Below are positions 1-11,980 of a stretch of DNA of 64,000 nt, in pieces (position 1 is the first letter of the stretch; each line of letters starts with the position of its first letter). The DNA lies in the NCBI GenBank assembly GCA_021397845.1, contig CM038050.1, positions 108,303,891 through 108,367,890 on the forward strand, given 5' to 3'. Under the pieces are notes generated by a model. It was not told where the DNA came from. It ran no database searches and worked only from the letters and a program-made list of their open reading frames with translations. Both the position numbers and the translations under genes were made by a program. The stretch comes from Areca catechu. Lineage: Eukaryota > Streptophyta > Magnoliopsida > Arecales > Arecaceae.

Positions 1-1348
1 CCATCAAGATACCTCAATCCAAGGAGGAGCCAACTTCTTTCCAGATAAACCCAAGCCAGGATGGCAAGAATTTTCTTGAAGAGAGGATCAAGGAGGTGCC
101 CCACAATGTTCCATAAAAATCCAAGTTATAAAGGGAAGAGAGCATGTCTTGGGGAGAAAATCAAGGAGGCACCCAAAAGTTTCCTAAAGTGTGCCAAAGC
201 CATGAAAAGAAGAATCCTAACTTGTGGAGCAAGACTAGGAGGTGTCCAAAAGAGCCAACCATGAAGGAAAATCCTTGATTCATGGAGAGATACTAGGAGA
301 CCCCCCATAACCTGCCATTTGGAGATGATTTTCAAGTTTCTTGGAGTTTTTTGGGCACTCACTTATGGAAGGAGTCTTGGTTGGCCAAGGAAGAGAATTT
401 GATGCCTAAAGTGTAGATTAGTCCTATAGTCCCACATGGAACTTGTATGGTTTTGATATTTCTTATAGGTCTATATATTAGATCCCTTTTGTAACTTGAA
501 CTTATCTTATGAAATCTTATGAATGAAATCCCTTGTTTTTTAGCAAAGTCTTGTTCTTCCGCACTTATTCTGAGTGTTGAGCTTCGTGAGGGTAAATCCG
601 GGTTCCCTAGGAACCTTGAGGAGGTGTGAGATCTCCAACCCCAAACCCTAGCTTAGTCCACCCATCTCTACTCCACCACCACCAACCCTAGCCTCTACAC
701 CATCTCCAAGGTTCTTCTTCCAAGGGGGGCCTACCACCAGGACCCCCAGTCCAGCCATCTTCAGTCAGCTACCACTGCTTCAGAGTCCATCTAGCAGATC
801 CAGGAGAAGAAGTCCCAAATCCGCAGCCTAGGAGTTCCAGATCAGCTAAAGACCTTCGGATCCCATCCTTTCTTCTACTCTGGTAACTCTCTTCCCTGAG
901 TCTCTTGTTCCTAACCTTGTTCTTCTTCTCTCCAGGATCCAGGTTCAAGAAGAGGCCAACTTTGCCAAGGACCATTACATTATCGGAGGATCCTTGCGAA
1001 GATACCTTGACTTCCCGGGATCCATTAATCTGCTCGAGAGAGTCTTTTTTCCACCAAATGTAAGATATCACTGCTAGGTAACAAGAACCTTCCCTTTTCA
1101 CTTTGTCTGTTTCGTTGAAACTCAGAGCAAACCCTAGATCTGGGGGTTTCTCAATCCCCAGCGATCCTACTTCTGAGTTACTCTGATAATCCACTCCTTT
1201 TAATTGTGCTTTCTGTCATTTCTTAGTTTCTTTCAACATTTGTTATCTTTCCTTTGAGTCAAAGCCAACTTCTGAAAATATATATATAAAATATATATAT
1301 ACATTAATTTTAATTTGCTTCCGCATTCCACATTTTCGTTCTGCATCA
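1..1348 (+). repeat. LTR of family C, left end cut by window (solo or 3' LTR)
   Basis: The segment matches, in reverse complement, the LTRs at 30600-32258 and 34170-35799; base 1 corresponds to about base 31895 of the first. It ends in TTCTGCATCA at 1348, a TG...CA-type LTR end. A TATA-like box lies at 470-480 and the motif GGTGTGAG follows at about 621. No primer-binding site follows the end; the next bases belong to a copia LTR, so this is a solo LTR or the 3' LTR of an element lying to the left. Its own TSD cannot be tested. Confidence 0.85.
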
Positions 1349-1834
1349 CCATGGTGACCTCAGGTCTAAAGATCACTTGCACAACTCCCACATGAGAACT
1401 ATCTCTTGACAAGTAGTAAGACTTCCATAAGATATTCTCAGTGTGGATCAGTTCAATAAACTCATACCCTAATGAGCACCCTTATTCTTGTATTAGTGTC
1501 CCTACACAAGTGGCTGTGAGATCAACCACCCTCTCCATCGAGCATACATAGGATAAGCTAGTCTTTCCAGAAATATCGATCCCCGAATCGATGATCCAAC
1601 AACTACGAACATTTTGGTTTAGGGTTTATAGGAACTTAGGTCTCACCGTTATGATCTCTATTTTAACCCTAAATCCTTTACCCTAACTTATGGGGTTTAT
1701 CATAATCTTTAAATAAGACATAGCAGTATGATGAAACAAAAAATACCTTTAATTAATATAATAATGTCATACAAGAGTTGAAAGATTACAAAAATACCCT
1801 TATAAAGATTAGCTTTTAGGGCACTTTTCTTTCA
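1349..1834 (-). repeat. 3' LTR of Ty1/copia element M
   Basis: On the minus strand the end of a copia pol remnant is followed by a purine-rich stretch (GTGCAAGTGGGAGAT, about 1836-1850) and then by a sequence starting TGAAAGAAAAGTGCCC at 1834. This is the usual polypurine tract and LTR start of plant copia elements. The far end is taken as 1349, where family C LTR sequence begins; it may be truncated there. The other LTR of M is not in the window. Confidence 0.6.
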
Positions 1835-3814
1835 ATCTCCCACTTGCACTGAAGCCAATCGCCCTTGTATTTTATACCCATACGATCTAAGTGGCGATCA
1901 AACTGCTGCTAGGGTAGTACTTTAGTGAATGGGTCTGCTATATTGTTCTTAGTATCAACTCGTTCAATGATAACATCTTGTCTTCCTATGATTTTTTGAA
2001 TGAGGTGGAAACATTTTAGGATGTGCTTGAACTTATGATAAGACCTTGGTTCCTTCGCTAGTGCAACAGCTCCAATGTTATCACACTATAATAGCATTTG
2101 TTGTTGTATTTCAAGAACCATGTCCAATTCCATGATAAATTTCTTCATCCAGATAACTTCCTTCGTGGCTTCACTTGCAGCTATGTATTCTGCCTCAGTG
2201 ACTGAGTCAGCTACGGTTAGCTACTTTATATTCTTCCAACTCACTGCACCACCATATTGGGTGAAGACGTACCCTGATATGGATTTGCTATCATCTAAAT
2301 CTAATTAAAAACTGGAATCAATATATCCTTCTAATTTTAATTTAAATCCATCATATATGAGAAAAATATCCTTAGTCCTTCTTAGGTACTTAAAAATATT
2401 TTTCATAGCTTTAATGATCCTCTCCTGGATCTGCCTAAAACCTGCTTACTGTGCCTAAGGCATAAACAACATCAGGCATGGTACATAGCATGGCATACAT
2501 AATTGATCCTATGATCGAAGCATAAGGAATCATAGCCATCGTCTCTCTTTCTTCTGATATCTTAGGAGACATTTTCTTAGAGAGATGTATGCCTTGACTC
2601 ATAGGTAAGTATCCCCTCTTACTTCCATCCATGTTGAATCTCTTTAATACTAAGTCAATGTACCTGGATTGGGATAAGCCTAGCATCCTCTTAGATCTAT
2701 CTCTATAGATCTTTATATCTAGTATATAGGATGCCTCTCCCAAATCCTTCATGGAAAACCTTGATGATAGCCAAGTTTTGACTGATTGTAACATTGGGAA
2801 ATCATTCCCAATGATTAGTATGTCATCAACATACAAGACCAAGAAAACAAGTGCACTCCCACTTGTCTTCTTGTACATACATATTCATCCACATTCTTGA
2901 TAAAACCAAACTCCTTAATTATTTCATCAAAGTAGATGTTCCAACTTCTCGATGCTTGCTTTATTCCATAAATGGACTTCTTAGCTTGCATACTTGGTTT
3001 GGTCTCCCACTTGAGACAAAACCCTCTAGCTGTGTCCTATAGACTTCTTCCTCATAATTTTCATTAAGGAAAGCAGTCTTTACGTCCATCTGCCAGATTT
3101 CATAATCATGGTATACTGCTATAGCAAGCAATATCCGAATGGACTTGGCATGGCTACTGGTGAAAAAGGTTTCTCATAGTCAATGCCATATTTTTGTCTA
3201 AAACCTTTTGCCACCAGCCTGGCCTTGTAGGTCTCTACTTGACCATCTGCTCCTATCTTCTTCTTGAAGACCCATTTACACCCTATTTATTTAATTCGTT
3301 CAGGTGGATCTACCAAGGTCCAAACCTGATTGGAATACATGGAGTCCATTTCAGACTTCATGGCACCTAGCCATTTGTTGGAGTCTTTACTCTCGACAGC
3401 TTTCGTATAGGTCACAAGATCATCATCCTGAATGATATTGGCCTCATTGTCATTCCCGATGACAAAACCATATCCGAGAGGTGCTCCTCGCACCCTTTCT
3501 GACCTTTGAAGAGGAAGTGTGTGTTATGGCTATTCCTAATCAACAAGAACATATGGTTGAGGAATTTCATTCAAAAACTCTTCAAGAATTGGTTGTTGGT
3601 TTTGAACTTTACTTAGTTCAAGTGTTGTTTCACTACTTCTTTCTTGGATAAATTCTTGCTCCAAGAATGTAGCATATCTACTGACAAATACCTTTGTTCA
3701 GTAGTATGTTAAAAGAGGTATCCAACACCCTCTTTAGGATAACAAATGAACCTACACTTGTCAGCCCTAGCACTTAACTTATGTCCAAAATTATTCTTGA
3801 CATAAGCATAGCAA
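1835..3814 (-). pseudogene. Ty1/copia pol remnant M: integrase end, RT and RNase H
   Basis: Read on the minus strand, the translation gives the integrase C-terminal region (about 3814-3650), then a reverse transcriptase whose catalytic box YVDDI lies near 2830, then RNase H with a TEAEYIA-type motif near 2180, ending near 1850. RT would copy the element RNA into DNA and RNase H would degrade the template. Stops and frame changes break the frame (longest open pieces 3287-3493 and 2435-2878). The integrase part is cut at 3814 by element A and resumes at 17197. Order INT-RT-RH is diagnostic of copia. Confidence 0.85.
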
Positions 3815-3819
3815 CCCCA

Positions 3820-5877
3820 TGGTGTGGATACCAGGGCTAACACCAAAGCTAACACCAGTGACACCAGGGCTAGAAGAAATGATAGGTCAATCCCACGTTC
3901 TTGTGAATCACCTGTGAATAAAGCCCTAAGCCCTAAGCCCCAAGATCATTTGTAACTATTTTTTATCCCAGTTGGGTTCAGCCCTAAACCCCAAAATTTT
4001 AAATTATGTTATTTTAGCCCAGTTGGATTTAGCCCTAAACCCCAATTCAATCAGAACCTGTATATATATACAAACCCAATTTATCAGGTTGAGTCAAACC
4101 CAATTTACCAAGTTGAGTTGAGTCAGCATTTATTTTGGCTTGTGAGATTATGCCTTTTGAACAATTTGATCAAGTTGGGTTTAGAATTAACCCCTTTAAT
4201 TAGTTGATCGAGTCCTATAATTAGTTATTTTATTGAGTCTTGTAATACAGAGGGGACCCAAATCAAGACACCATGTGACACCATGTGCCAACCCAGTTCA
4301 AGACATGTGCTAACCAATTCTTGGTGCCACATGCTAACTAATTCTTGGCACCACATGACAAGTCATCTAGGTGCCATCTCATCACATGCCATGTCACATC
4401 ATCTTGGACACCAAGCCATGTCATCATGCCATGTCATTATGCCACATCATCACCTTATGCCACATCACCATGTCATGGAGCCTTGTCACCCACCACTTGG
4501 AGTAGTATGCCTCACCACATCACCTAGGATGGCCAACTCAATGTCAAAAGATGGTTGTCTTTTATTTTATCAAGACATTAAGACTTCAAGACATCAAGAT
4601 GTTAAGACAACATTTGAAGTTCAAGTTTATCCAAAAGGGAGGGCACCTCATTTTTTTCTCTTTTTTGTTGCCTATTTGACATCCAACTTGATGCCATTTT
4701 AAGAGAAGGTGGAAGACTCTCATCACATTTAGTGCCTCATTTCACCTTCTCTTTAAAGGGAGTGCCAAGGAGTCCAATCTTATTTATCTACTTCAAAAGA
4801 GTCCAAGATAAGGCATTCTTTCAAGTTTGAAATACAAGAAAATAGGAGAAGGATTGATGCCAATTTTGAGGAGTCGGTCAAGATAAGAGAGGCACCTCAC
4901 CGCACCTCATCCCATCTTAATTTTGTCTCCAATATCTCATTGAGCACCACACCTCTTTCTCATCGCCCACTTGGATAAAGCCTACCACTACATGTCGCCC
5001 AAGTGGAAGAAGCCCAAATACCAAAAGTTCCATGATGCCAAATGAAGGATTAAAGAGGAGTTGCTGCCCAAGAAGATCCAATTCCAAAAAGTTTGCCTTT
5101 CTAACAAGAACTTTACACTTTGTAACCCATACAATTCCAGTTGGTGGTCTATAAAAATCCCATCAACCCCTTTTATAGAATTTAATTATTATTCATGAAA
5201 TAAAAGAGATATTCTCTGTCATTCCTTTGCTGTGATGGCATAGCGGGGTGTGAGGCCTTAGATTTTTTTGTTCTTTGAAGCATCGCAGGGTGTGAGGCCT
5301 AAATTCCTTTGTTCTTCAGAGCATCACGGGGTGTGAGGCCCTAGTTATCCAACCATCCAATAGAAACCCTAACCACCACCTTCAAACTTCCTTCTCCTTT
5401 TCTCTTCCTTCAAATCCTTCTTCCTTCCATGCCTTCTTACTTGAGTGTTGTGACTAATTGCAAGTGATCGAGATCCAAAGTGATGGTGATCCTTGCTTTA
5501 GAACCAACTTTGTTGTAGATCGGAGCCCGAGGAATGACACTCTTGAAGTCTTGCCGAAATCCTAGAGAGCCAAATCATATCCACTTCAAGAGCACTGCAA
5601 ATCATCATTGGTAACTCTAAAATCTTTACTTTCTCTTTAGATTTGACATGTTGAAAGTAGGAACCCTAGTTTACGGTGGATTCTTAATCACCAAATCCTA
5701 TTTTCTAGTTTATTTGATTGATTCACATTGCGGGTAGTGTAACTAGTTGACTAGTTTAATTTCATTGATTTCTTTGAGTCTGAATTTTCTGATAAAACAA
5801 AAAATTAATCTCTATTATTCTAAAATATTTAATCAACTAATCAATAAGTTTAGTTTTGCATATTTTGCCCCACATCA
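3820..5877 (+). repeat. 5' LTR of gypsy element A
   Basis: It starts TGGTGTGGATACC and ends CCCCACATCA, and pairs with the LTR at 15208-17196. It contains a low-complexity CATGCCATGTCAT-rich stretch (about 4260-4520), a TATA box CTATAAAAA (5149-5157) and, downstream, three copies of a unit holding GTGTGAGGCC (about 5240, 5290 and 5330). Relative to the TATA box these copies would lie in R/U5. The length is 2058 bp, against 1989 bp for its partner. Confidence 0.9.
5149..5157 (+). promoter_or_regulatory. TATA box of LTR A
   Basis: CTATAAAAA lies within the LTR about 730 bp before its 3' end; the partner LTR has CTATAAATA at about 16506. The position fits a U3/R boundary. A homologous TATA is seen in the related solo LTR on the minus strand at about 19850-19858. 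Confidence 0.55.
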
Positions 5878-5881
5878 ATTT

Positions 5882-5893
5882 TGGTATCAGAGC
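5882..5893 (+). other. Primer-binding site of element A
   Basis: TGGTATCAGAGC begins 5 bases after the LTR end. It is complementary to the 3' end of plant initiator-Met tRNA, the usual primer for minus-strand DNA synthesis. Its position fixes the LTR boundary and the plus orientation of A. Confidence 0.9.
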
Positions 5894-6720
5894 ATGTTAA
5901 ACTAGGGTTTAATCGCTCTTTGATAAAATTTCTGCATATCTAGTCTACGCTGAAAATAAAGTGCATAAAACCATTATAAAAAATATTAAAAAATTATATA
6001 ATTATTTACTGTTAATCCTCTTCTAATTATCCATCTAATATTAGAAAAAAAAATGCAGAAAAAATTTTTATTTTATTATTTTCTGGTGGAAGGAAATCAT
6101 GCCTCTTGAGAGGGTATACAAAAGTATACTGTCACGACCCATGGGAGTAATAAGCTACGGCTGGATGTGATATCCCGAAATTGGAAATCCAATTGGATCT
6201 AAAATCTAATCTTGATAATTGAAAAAAAAAATTATTTTCTACTATTTTCTATTTTAAGTTCCATTGCATATTAGGGTTTCATCTTTGTGTGCATACATTG
6301 TTAACCTAATCTAAGGGCACTTTACTATCTCAGATCAGGGCAGGATTTCATCACCTATCCTGGGCCAAAATAACCACCTTTGCATCAACCTAAGCCTAAT
6401 TAAAACTAATTAGAAATCTAAAGTAGCTTAGGGACACCAACAAGGTCGGGTTCCAAGTATTGTGTGAAATCTAGTGCACCCAATCCTTTGATTATCTCTT
6501 AAATCTGGTGTCTAAGGCTAGAGTTACAGAGGCAAATGCCCTAAGTGGACTCGTGGTTTTTAATTAGAATCCTGTGAAAGCAGGGGAGCCTCCCATGGCC
6601 CCACCTCTTACCTGGCTAGTGGATGGGGTAATTACTGAATTGGTTGTAAATTGAGCTGACACATTCTACTTGAGCTCTAGGTCTAGGAAACCATAGTTCG
6701 ATTTTGTGTGTGTGCATTGC
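5894..6720 (+). other. Untranslated leader of element A
   Basis: No coding capacity is seen between the primer-binding site and the gag start. The segment shares a GTGAAAGCAGGGGAGCCTCC-like stretch (about 6575-6600) with the leaders of B (about 10960) and, on the minus strand, of D (about 21440) and I (about 56290). This indicates common ancestry and possibly a packaging or dimerisation region. Confidence 0.65.
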
Positions 6721-7580
6721 ATGGTCACTAGATTAGGAACTCCATACCAGTAGTCTCACCAAACCCAACCAGCCTGACCATGGAGTACAACCTTAAAACC
6801 TTTCTGAGGTTCATGACTGAACAATGTGCCTAAATGAACAATAGGTTTGACCGACTAGATGATCGGTTAGGAACCCTAAAGAGAACCCCTGTGACCTGTA
6901 CTAAGCCTAAACTTGAGATCCCATGTCCTACACCTCCCAACCCTAGGATAGCCCCTCGCCATGACCCAATCTGGGATCATAGTGCAAGGAGACCCAATTA
7001 TGATTCCATAGACCAGGACGAGAGAGCCACTAGGAACTTTAGGGTAGAAGCACCTACATTTGGTGGTGATCTTGATCTTGAGGATTATATTGATTGGGAA
7101 CAAGGTATGGATCAATATTTTAAGAGGGATCTAATGACAGAAGAAAGAAAGAAAGTTTAAGTGTGCTAAGCTCAAGTTAACTCGCCAGGCTAGGATATAC
7201 TGGGATAAGTTTGAGAGAATGACTAGACAAAGAAAAGAAATACCCATAACTACCTGGAGAGCCATGAAAAGCAAGCTTAGAGAAAAGTATCTTCCTGTAC
7301 CCTACCATCAGGGATCCTATGAACCCAAACCCTATGAACCCAGGTCCTCTGAGCCCATGTCCTATGAGCCTAAGGAACCCATAACTCTTAGTCAACCTGA
7401 ACCCCATAGGATTAGTACCCCTAAATATGAACCCAGTACTAGTCCACTTCCCCTTAACCGACCCACTCCTAATATCCCATTGGTTTACAAGGATAACATT
7501 AAAGTAGAAGTGTATGAAGCAGGAGCAAACCTAATAGATGATATGAGGGAGAAGAGGAGATACATATGGCTGACCTAGAA
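6721..7580 (+). pseudogene. gag remnant of element A (capsid N-terminal half plus EP repeats)
   Basis: The start ATGGTCACTAGATTAGGAAC matches the MTTRSGT-type start of the better preserved gag of element I (56155, minus). Capsid similarity is seen at 6830-7300: a TFGGDLDLEDYIDWE stretch, then a MKSKLREKYLP stretch. There the capsid stops and passes directly into proline/glutamate-rich short repeats (SYEPK, PYEPR, SYEPK; 7310-7385). The second half of the capsid and the CCHC zinc knuckle are absent. Stops at about 6835 and 7158 and frame changes show it is dead. Gag would form the virus-like particle. Confidence 0.75.
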
Positions 7581-7939
7581 TTAGCTGACCAGACCATACC
7601 TAGATTGAAGCCAACCTAGAGTTAGTTGATCCTAACCATATCCAAATTGAAGCCAACCCAAGATTAGTTGACCTAGGAAACACCCAGACTGAAGTTGTAG
7701 TGGAAGAGCAGTCAGAGGAAGAGAGCCATGACACTGATATGACAATGGCTTTACCTAAGGAGACACTAGAAGAGAACCCATTGATAGAGCCTAGTCCTGA
7801 AACTCAAAAACCAAAGGAAATTAGTGAGGACTTGGCTTATTTAATCCAGTACTCTCAGGATGAATCCCCTCCTATAGTTTCCATTGGAGATCTCTTTCCT
7901 GAGATTAGTGACCCATTCTTCTATAGGCAGACCCTATAG
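7581..7939 (+). pseudogene. Acidic linker region of element A replacing pol
   Basis: Here a canonical element would have protease. Instead there is a short degenerate repeat (about 7568-7700) encoding LVDP/IEAN-type units, followed by an open stretch (7700-7939) rich in E, D, S and P. Segments such as PSPETQKPKEISEDL match the linker in element B (PSPETSEQQEISEDL at about 12228-12272). No enzyme motif is visible. It may be an extension of gag or junk joined by an old deletion. Its presence in two elements shows it was there before they moved. Confidence 0.6.
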
Positions 7940-8099
7940 ATATATCTCAAACCCATAAAGTCAACCTCATTAGTCTAGGACTGATCCCTGAAACCTCTTC
8001 TTATATCCTACTCTATCCGATCAACCCCGAACCTTTTTCTCTACCCTACCAGGCTAATCTTGAATCCACCCATTATTTTCTACCCTTTCTTGATGCTTC

Positions 8100-8521
8100 T
8101 CAAGTTTCTCTAACCATTAGGTTGCATTTTATAGAGGTTAGCATGTTACATACATTCATTGAGCATGTCATGTTTACGTCCTATTTTTGGAAAACCCTAT
8201 GGCATCTATTTGGAGTTCATGCTAAGTTTTCATTGGCATGTCATCCATCAATCAAGGGTAATTCAAGAAAAAGACTCAAAGAATTTGATGAATGAGACTT
8301 CATCATGATCAGGCTTTGACCTAAACAGTTCCCTCTTCGAACCATGAAGAAGTTACATACCCGTAGTGCTGGACCATATAAAGTAGTTCAGAAAATTGGA
8401 CCTAATGCCTACGTACTTGAGTTACCACCTGAACTAGGCATTAGTTCTACTTTCAATGTTTCAGACCTTATAGAGTATAGGGAGGCAACATTGATACCGA
8501 GTGAGCCTTTTGGGCCTGATC
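8100..8521 (+). pseudogene. Integrase tail of element A, first part (core end and GPY/F region)
   Basis: The frame opens with an integrase-core fragment (SYFWKTLWHLFG, about 8180-8216), then jumps to a RLKEFDE motif and the C-terminal module (SAGPYKVVQKIGPNAYVLEL, about 8360-8420). This module normally binds DNA nonspecifically during integration. The catalytic D,D,E triad is not present. The reading ends at 8521 where element B is inserted and resumes at 14934. A stop at about 8294 breaks the frame. The same internal jump is found in B. Confidence 0.8.
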
Positions 8522-8526
8522 CCATC

Positions 8527-10067
8527 TGGTATGGGCACCTGGATCTGACAAGGCTCCTCAACCCTCTGAGGATCTCAGATTAGGGTTTCATCTTCTGGGT
8601 TCTGTAATAAGGCTTTAAGCCTAAGCATTGTAATTTTTAGTCATGGATTTAGTCTCAATTATTTATGTTTAGTCCTGTACCTTGACCAATTTGATCAAGT
8701 TGTGTCTATGGGTCCTGTAATGATTCCAATCCAAGTCTGTTTGAAGATTGGGCCCAAGCTGGAGTGCTTTTCGAGTCTAGTCCAATTTGTAATGGGTCAA
8801 GCCATCTCCCAAGCCATGAAAGATGCCACTTGGTGCAACCTCACCCATCCCATGTGGGGCCACATCACCTTGACATGTGAGCACTAAGGCAAGAAGGGAA
8901 TGCTGGAAGTTTTGGATGCCATTCCTTGATTCTTTCTCTCCTTCCCTCCCCCTATCAAGCCAATTTCCAAAGGAGCTATGGACAACCAAGGAAGGTCAAT
9001 GGGCAATGAAGGCATGATCCTTGTTTTAGGCCCCATATCAAGATTTCTTTCCAAAGTGCTTGGTCGGCTATGGAAGGAAAGCAATGACCCTCAAATCAAG
9101 AAGATAACTCCCTTGTTTCAAGCCCCATATCAAGCCATCGTCTCAAAATGCTTGGTCGGCTATGGAAGAAAAGTATTGACCCTCAAATCAAGGAGACAAC
9201 TCCCTTCTTTCAAGCCTCAAATCAAGCCACAAGACCTTGGTCGGCCAAAGGAAGAAGAATTTGAATTTGGGCACCCTTCATGAAGCTTTGTGTTTTTTTT
9301 GAAATTTGAATGGGTTTAAGGTGACTATATAAAGGGCCTTACCCCTCCCTTGTAAAAGTTTAATGTTGATGAATGAAAAGAAAATAATTGAGTGCTACTC
9401 TTCTTGTTAGCTACCTTCATTTTTTAAGAATGTCGATCTCCATGAGGGAGCACCTTCGTCTTTGGGCATCGAGAGGTGTGAGGCCTCAAGTTACCTTCTC
9501 TTTCACCAATCCATCATCCATCTTCGAGTTCCGAGGCTAACTGGATGATCCATCTAGGTGCCTAGCAAGAAGACCCACAATCAACATCGTCTTCAACCTT
9601 TCTTCATTTATTTCTTCCTGCTACTTGTTGATTCCTAATCCATCCCTTGATTGCTCGTGGGTCCTCCAGGTACCACAAACATGGAGTCGATCTCCCTTGC
9701 CTTCGAGACCTTCGGACAAAAAGCTGGCACATCCGCGGGGGTTGAAGGCTCGATCATCCAGGTTGCATCTACGAGAGCAAGTGAACTCGGCATTGGGCGC
9801 TTCAGAGCTTTTAAGGTTTGCAACCCTAAAACTCCTAAGTTGATATTGATTCGAGAGCTAAGTCTTATGGGGTTCCTTAATCTTGGGGTCCTCTTCCTAT
9901 CCTGTTTAGGAAATTACTTGGTTGCTTGAATTTCTTATTATTGTAGAACCTTAGATCTACTTTTTGTATATCTTCGGGAATCCTAAATCCTGAAAAAACT
10001 AAAAATCACAAAGAACAAAATCACTTGCATCATTCCTCTCATCTTGCATCTAGTTAGTCCCGCATCA
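8527..10067 (+). repeat. 5' LTR of gypsy element B
   Basis: It starts TGGTATGGGCACC and ends GTCCCGCATCA, and pairs with 13391-14933. A TATA box TATATAAA lies at about 9326-9333, and GAGAGGTGTGAGGCCTC follows at about 9470. Direct repeats of roughly 70 bp carrying CTTGGTCGGCTATGGAAG occur at about 9060-9180. Confidence 0.9.
9326..9333 (+). promoter_or_regulatory. TATA box of LTR B
   Basis: TATATAAA is followed by AGGGCC; the partner LTR has the same box at about 14196. This is the expected core promoter of the element. Confidence 0.6.
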
Positions 10068-10071
10068 TGTT

Positions 10072-10083
10072 TGGTATCAGAGC
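10072..10083 (+). other. Primer-binding site of element B
   Basis: TGGTATCAGAGC lies 4 bases after the LTR end at 10067, complementary to initiator-Met tRNA. It shows that the LTR on the left is the 5' one. Confidence 0.9.
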
Positions 10084-11099
10084 ATGGTTAGGACTTAGCA
10101 TCTTCTTAAGTTCTTGGATTAGGTGCTTCACCAGGCCATCCGGTCATAGGAAACAAGAAGGGCTGCAAGACCCTCACTTCCCATTCCACGAGGATTTCCT
10201 ATGGCGTGTAGGGGTGCCACTATGATTGACCTTTGAAGGAGAACACAAGGAGTTAGGTTTTTAAAAAAAAAACCAAAAGAAATTTTTTGCATCATAAGAT
10301 CTCATCTTCTTTAAATTTCTGCATTTTTCTTTTCAGAACATATCCTGTTGTTTTAGGTGTTGCTATTAGTAGGGACCTCCAAACTTCTTGATTTTCATTT
10401 TGTTAGATTCCACGTAATTAAAGTGATTTTTGTAATTTTCTCAGGTTTATTACAACCTGTAGAATTTCTACATGCCAGAATACTACCTAAGAACAAAATC
10501 TATTCTGAGATTTTCAGCAAGTGCATCTTTTCATGTTTTCATTTCTCAAATAGTATAATTTTGCATTTAGGTTCATATCTTTCTATTTCCATCATCTTAT
10601 TTCTGCTATCATACATCAAAAATCTAAAAACAAAGTTTAGTGACATCTTATTAGATCATTTGTATGCCATCATTTTCATAAATCACTTAAAGGCGTCAAT
10701 ATCAAAAGATAAGGGAAGGAAGTCATTACCTTTCCTTAGCCGAAAAACAACCACCCTTGCATTTCGAACCCAAACCTAATCTAAAATCGAGTAGCAATCT
10801 AATAGATTAGGGACATCAACGAGTGGGTTTGACCATTTTGGGGAAGCTGGTTGCATACAATGCTTCAATTGGTACCAGGAAGCTGGTGTCTAAGGCAAGT
10901 GGTCTAGCGTCAAACAACCAAAGTGATGTTGTGGTTCCTTAATTGGGTCCTTACGAAAGCAAGGGGGGCCTCCCACACTCCCACCTCCTACCTGGCCGGT
11001 GAAAGGGCTAGTTGATTGTGCTGTGTGTCTTCTACATGGACTCATTGTGATTGAACACCTAGGTCTAGCAAACCCGTAGCACCATTCATTGTGTGTTGC
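10084..11099 (+). other. Untranslated leader of element B
   Basis: No coding signal is seen that I can support; the open stretch 10357-10779 is AT-rich with no recognisable motif. The end of the leader (about 10960-11090) matches the leader of A. Confidence 0.6.
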
Positions 11100-11980
11100 A
11101 TGTCTAGTCTAGAATAGGAGTCTATTAGCCCATTAGTCCATATCCAGCCCAGTGTAGTCATGGGATCAAACCTTGAAGCTCACTTGTAGGCCATCAGCGA
11201 ACAACTGGCCCAATTGGACCAAAAGGGCCAAGCAGAGGCACAGGCAAAAGCCCGCAAGGCCCATGCTAAATTCAACTCCTCTAGGCCCAATTCCCTTGAT
11301 CCAAGAGCCTATGATCATGATCTTGCCCCTGAGTCTAGCCCTAGGAGCCCATACCCATACTTGGTTGACTCTGAGGAGCGTTAGGAGCACCGAACCTTAT
11401 GCACCCACTTTTGATGGAAGACAAGAGGTGTATATCGATTGGGAGGAGAGCATGGATCACTATTTCGAGTACACTAGGATTTCAGAGTTAGAAAAATTAA
11501 GATTGGCCACACGTAGGTTAACCCAATATGCTAATTGGCATTGGGCAGCTATTGAGGATGAATGTTATCAAAGAGAAGATAGAATACGTAGCTGGAGAAC
11601 CATGAGAAATAGGCTAAGAGAAAAGTACCTAGGTAGATTTTATGAGCAAAGACTTTTAGACTAATGGTACAAACTGAGACAGGGTGATAGACCAGTGTCT
11701 GAGTATATTGAGAAATTTAATGGGTTTATTAGGAGGTGTAGCAGAGTTGAGTCTGAGGCTATGATCATATTGAGGTTTCGAGCTGGCCTACATAGGGATA
11801 TCCAAGAGGAACTATCCCATTGGAAAATTCAGAATCGTGAGGAAGCCTATCACATAGCTAGGGAGTTCGGGTCTTATCAAAAGAAACTCACGACCTATCA
11901 CTCTCAGTCCAACAGGGTTAGTACCTTTGAAACCAAGCCCAACCCTAACTTGAGTCGACCCACCCCTGCTACCCCATGTG
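11100..11980 (+). pseudogene. gag remnant of element B (capsid)
   Basis: The likely start is ATG at 11100, aligned with the gag start of A. The capsid domain is well preserved between about 11390 and 11890: TFDGRQEVYIDWEESMDHYF, then MRNRLREKYL, VSEYIEKFNGF and FRAGLHRDIQEELS, all typical of plant gypsy gag. A single in-frame stop (TAG, 11662-11664) splits the capsid, and stops precede it in the N-terminal part. No CCHC zinc knuckle follows. This is better preserved than gag of A, so purifying selection may have lasted longer or B is younger, which fits the nesting. Confidence 0.85.

Noticed and set aside
4283..4702. Open frame rich in Met, His and Ser on plus (also 15605-16030, and minus 20302-20508)
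   Set aside because: It is produced by a CATGCCATGTCAT-like simple repeat inside the LTRs of the A family; the three copies share the repeat, not a constrained protein.
10357..10779. Plus open frame of 140 codons in the leader of B
   Set aside because: AT-rich leader with no motif, and the equivalent position in A has no matching frame.
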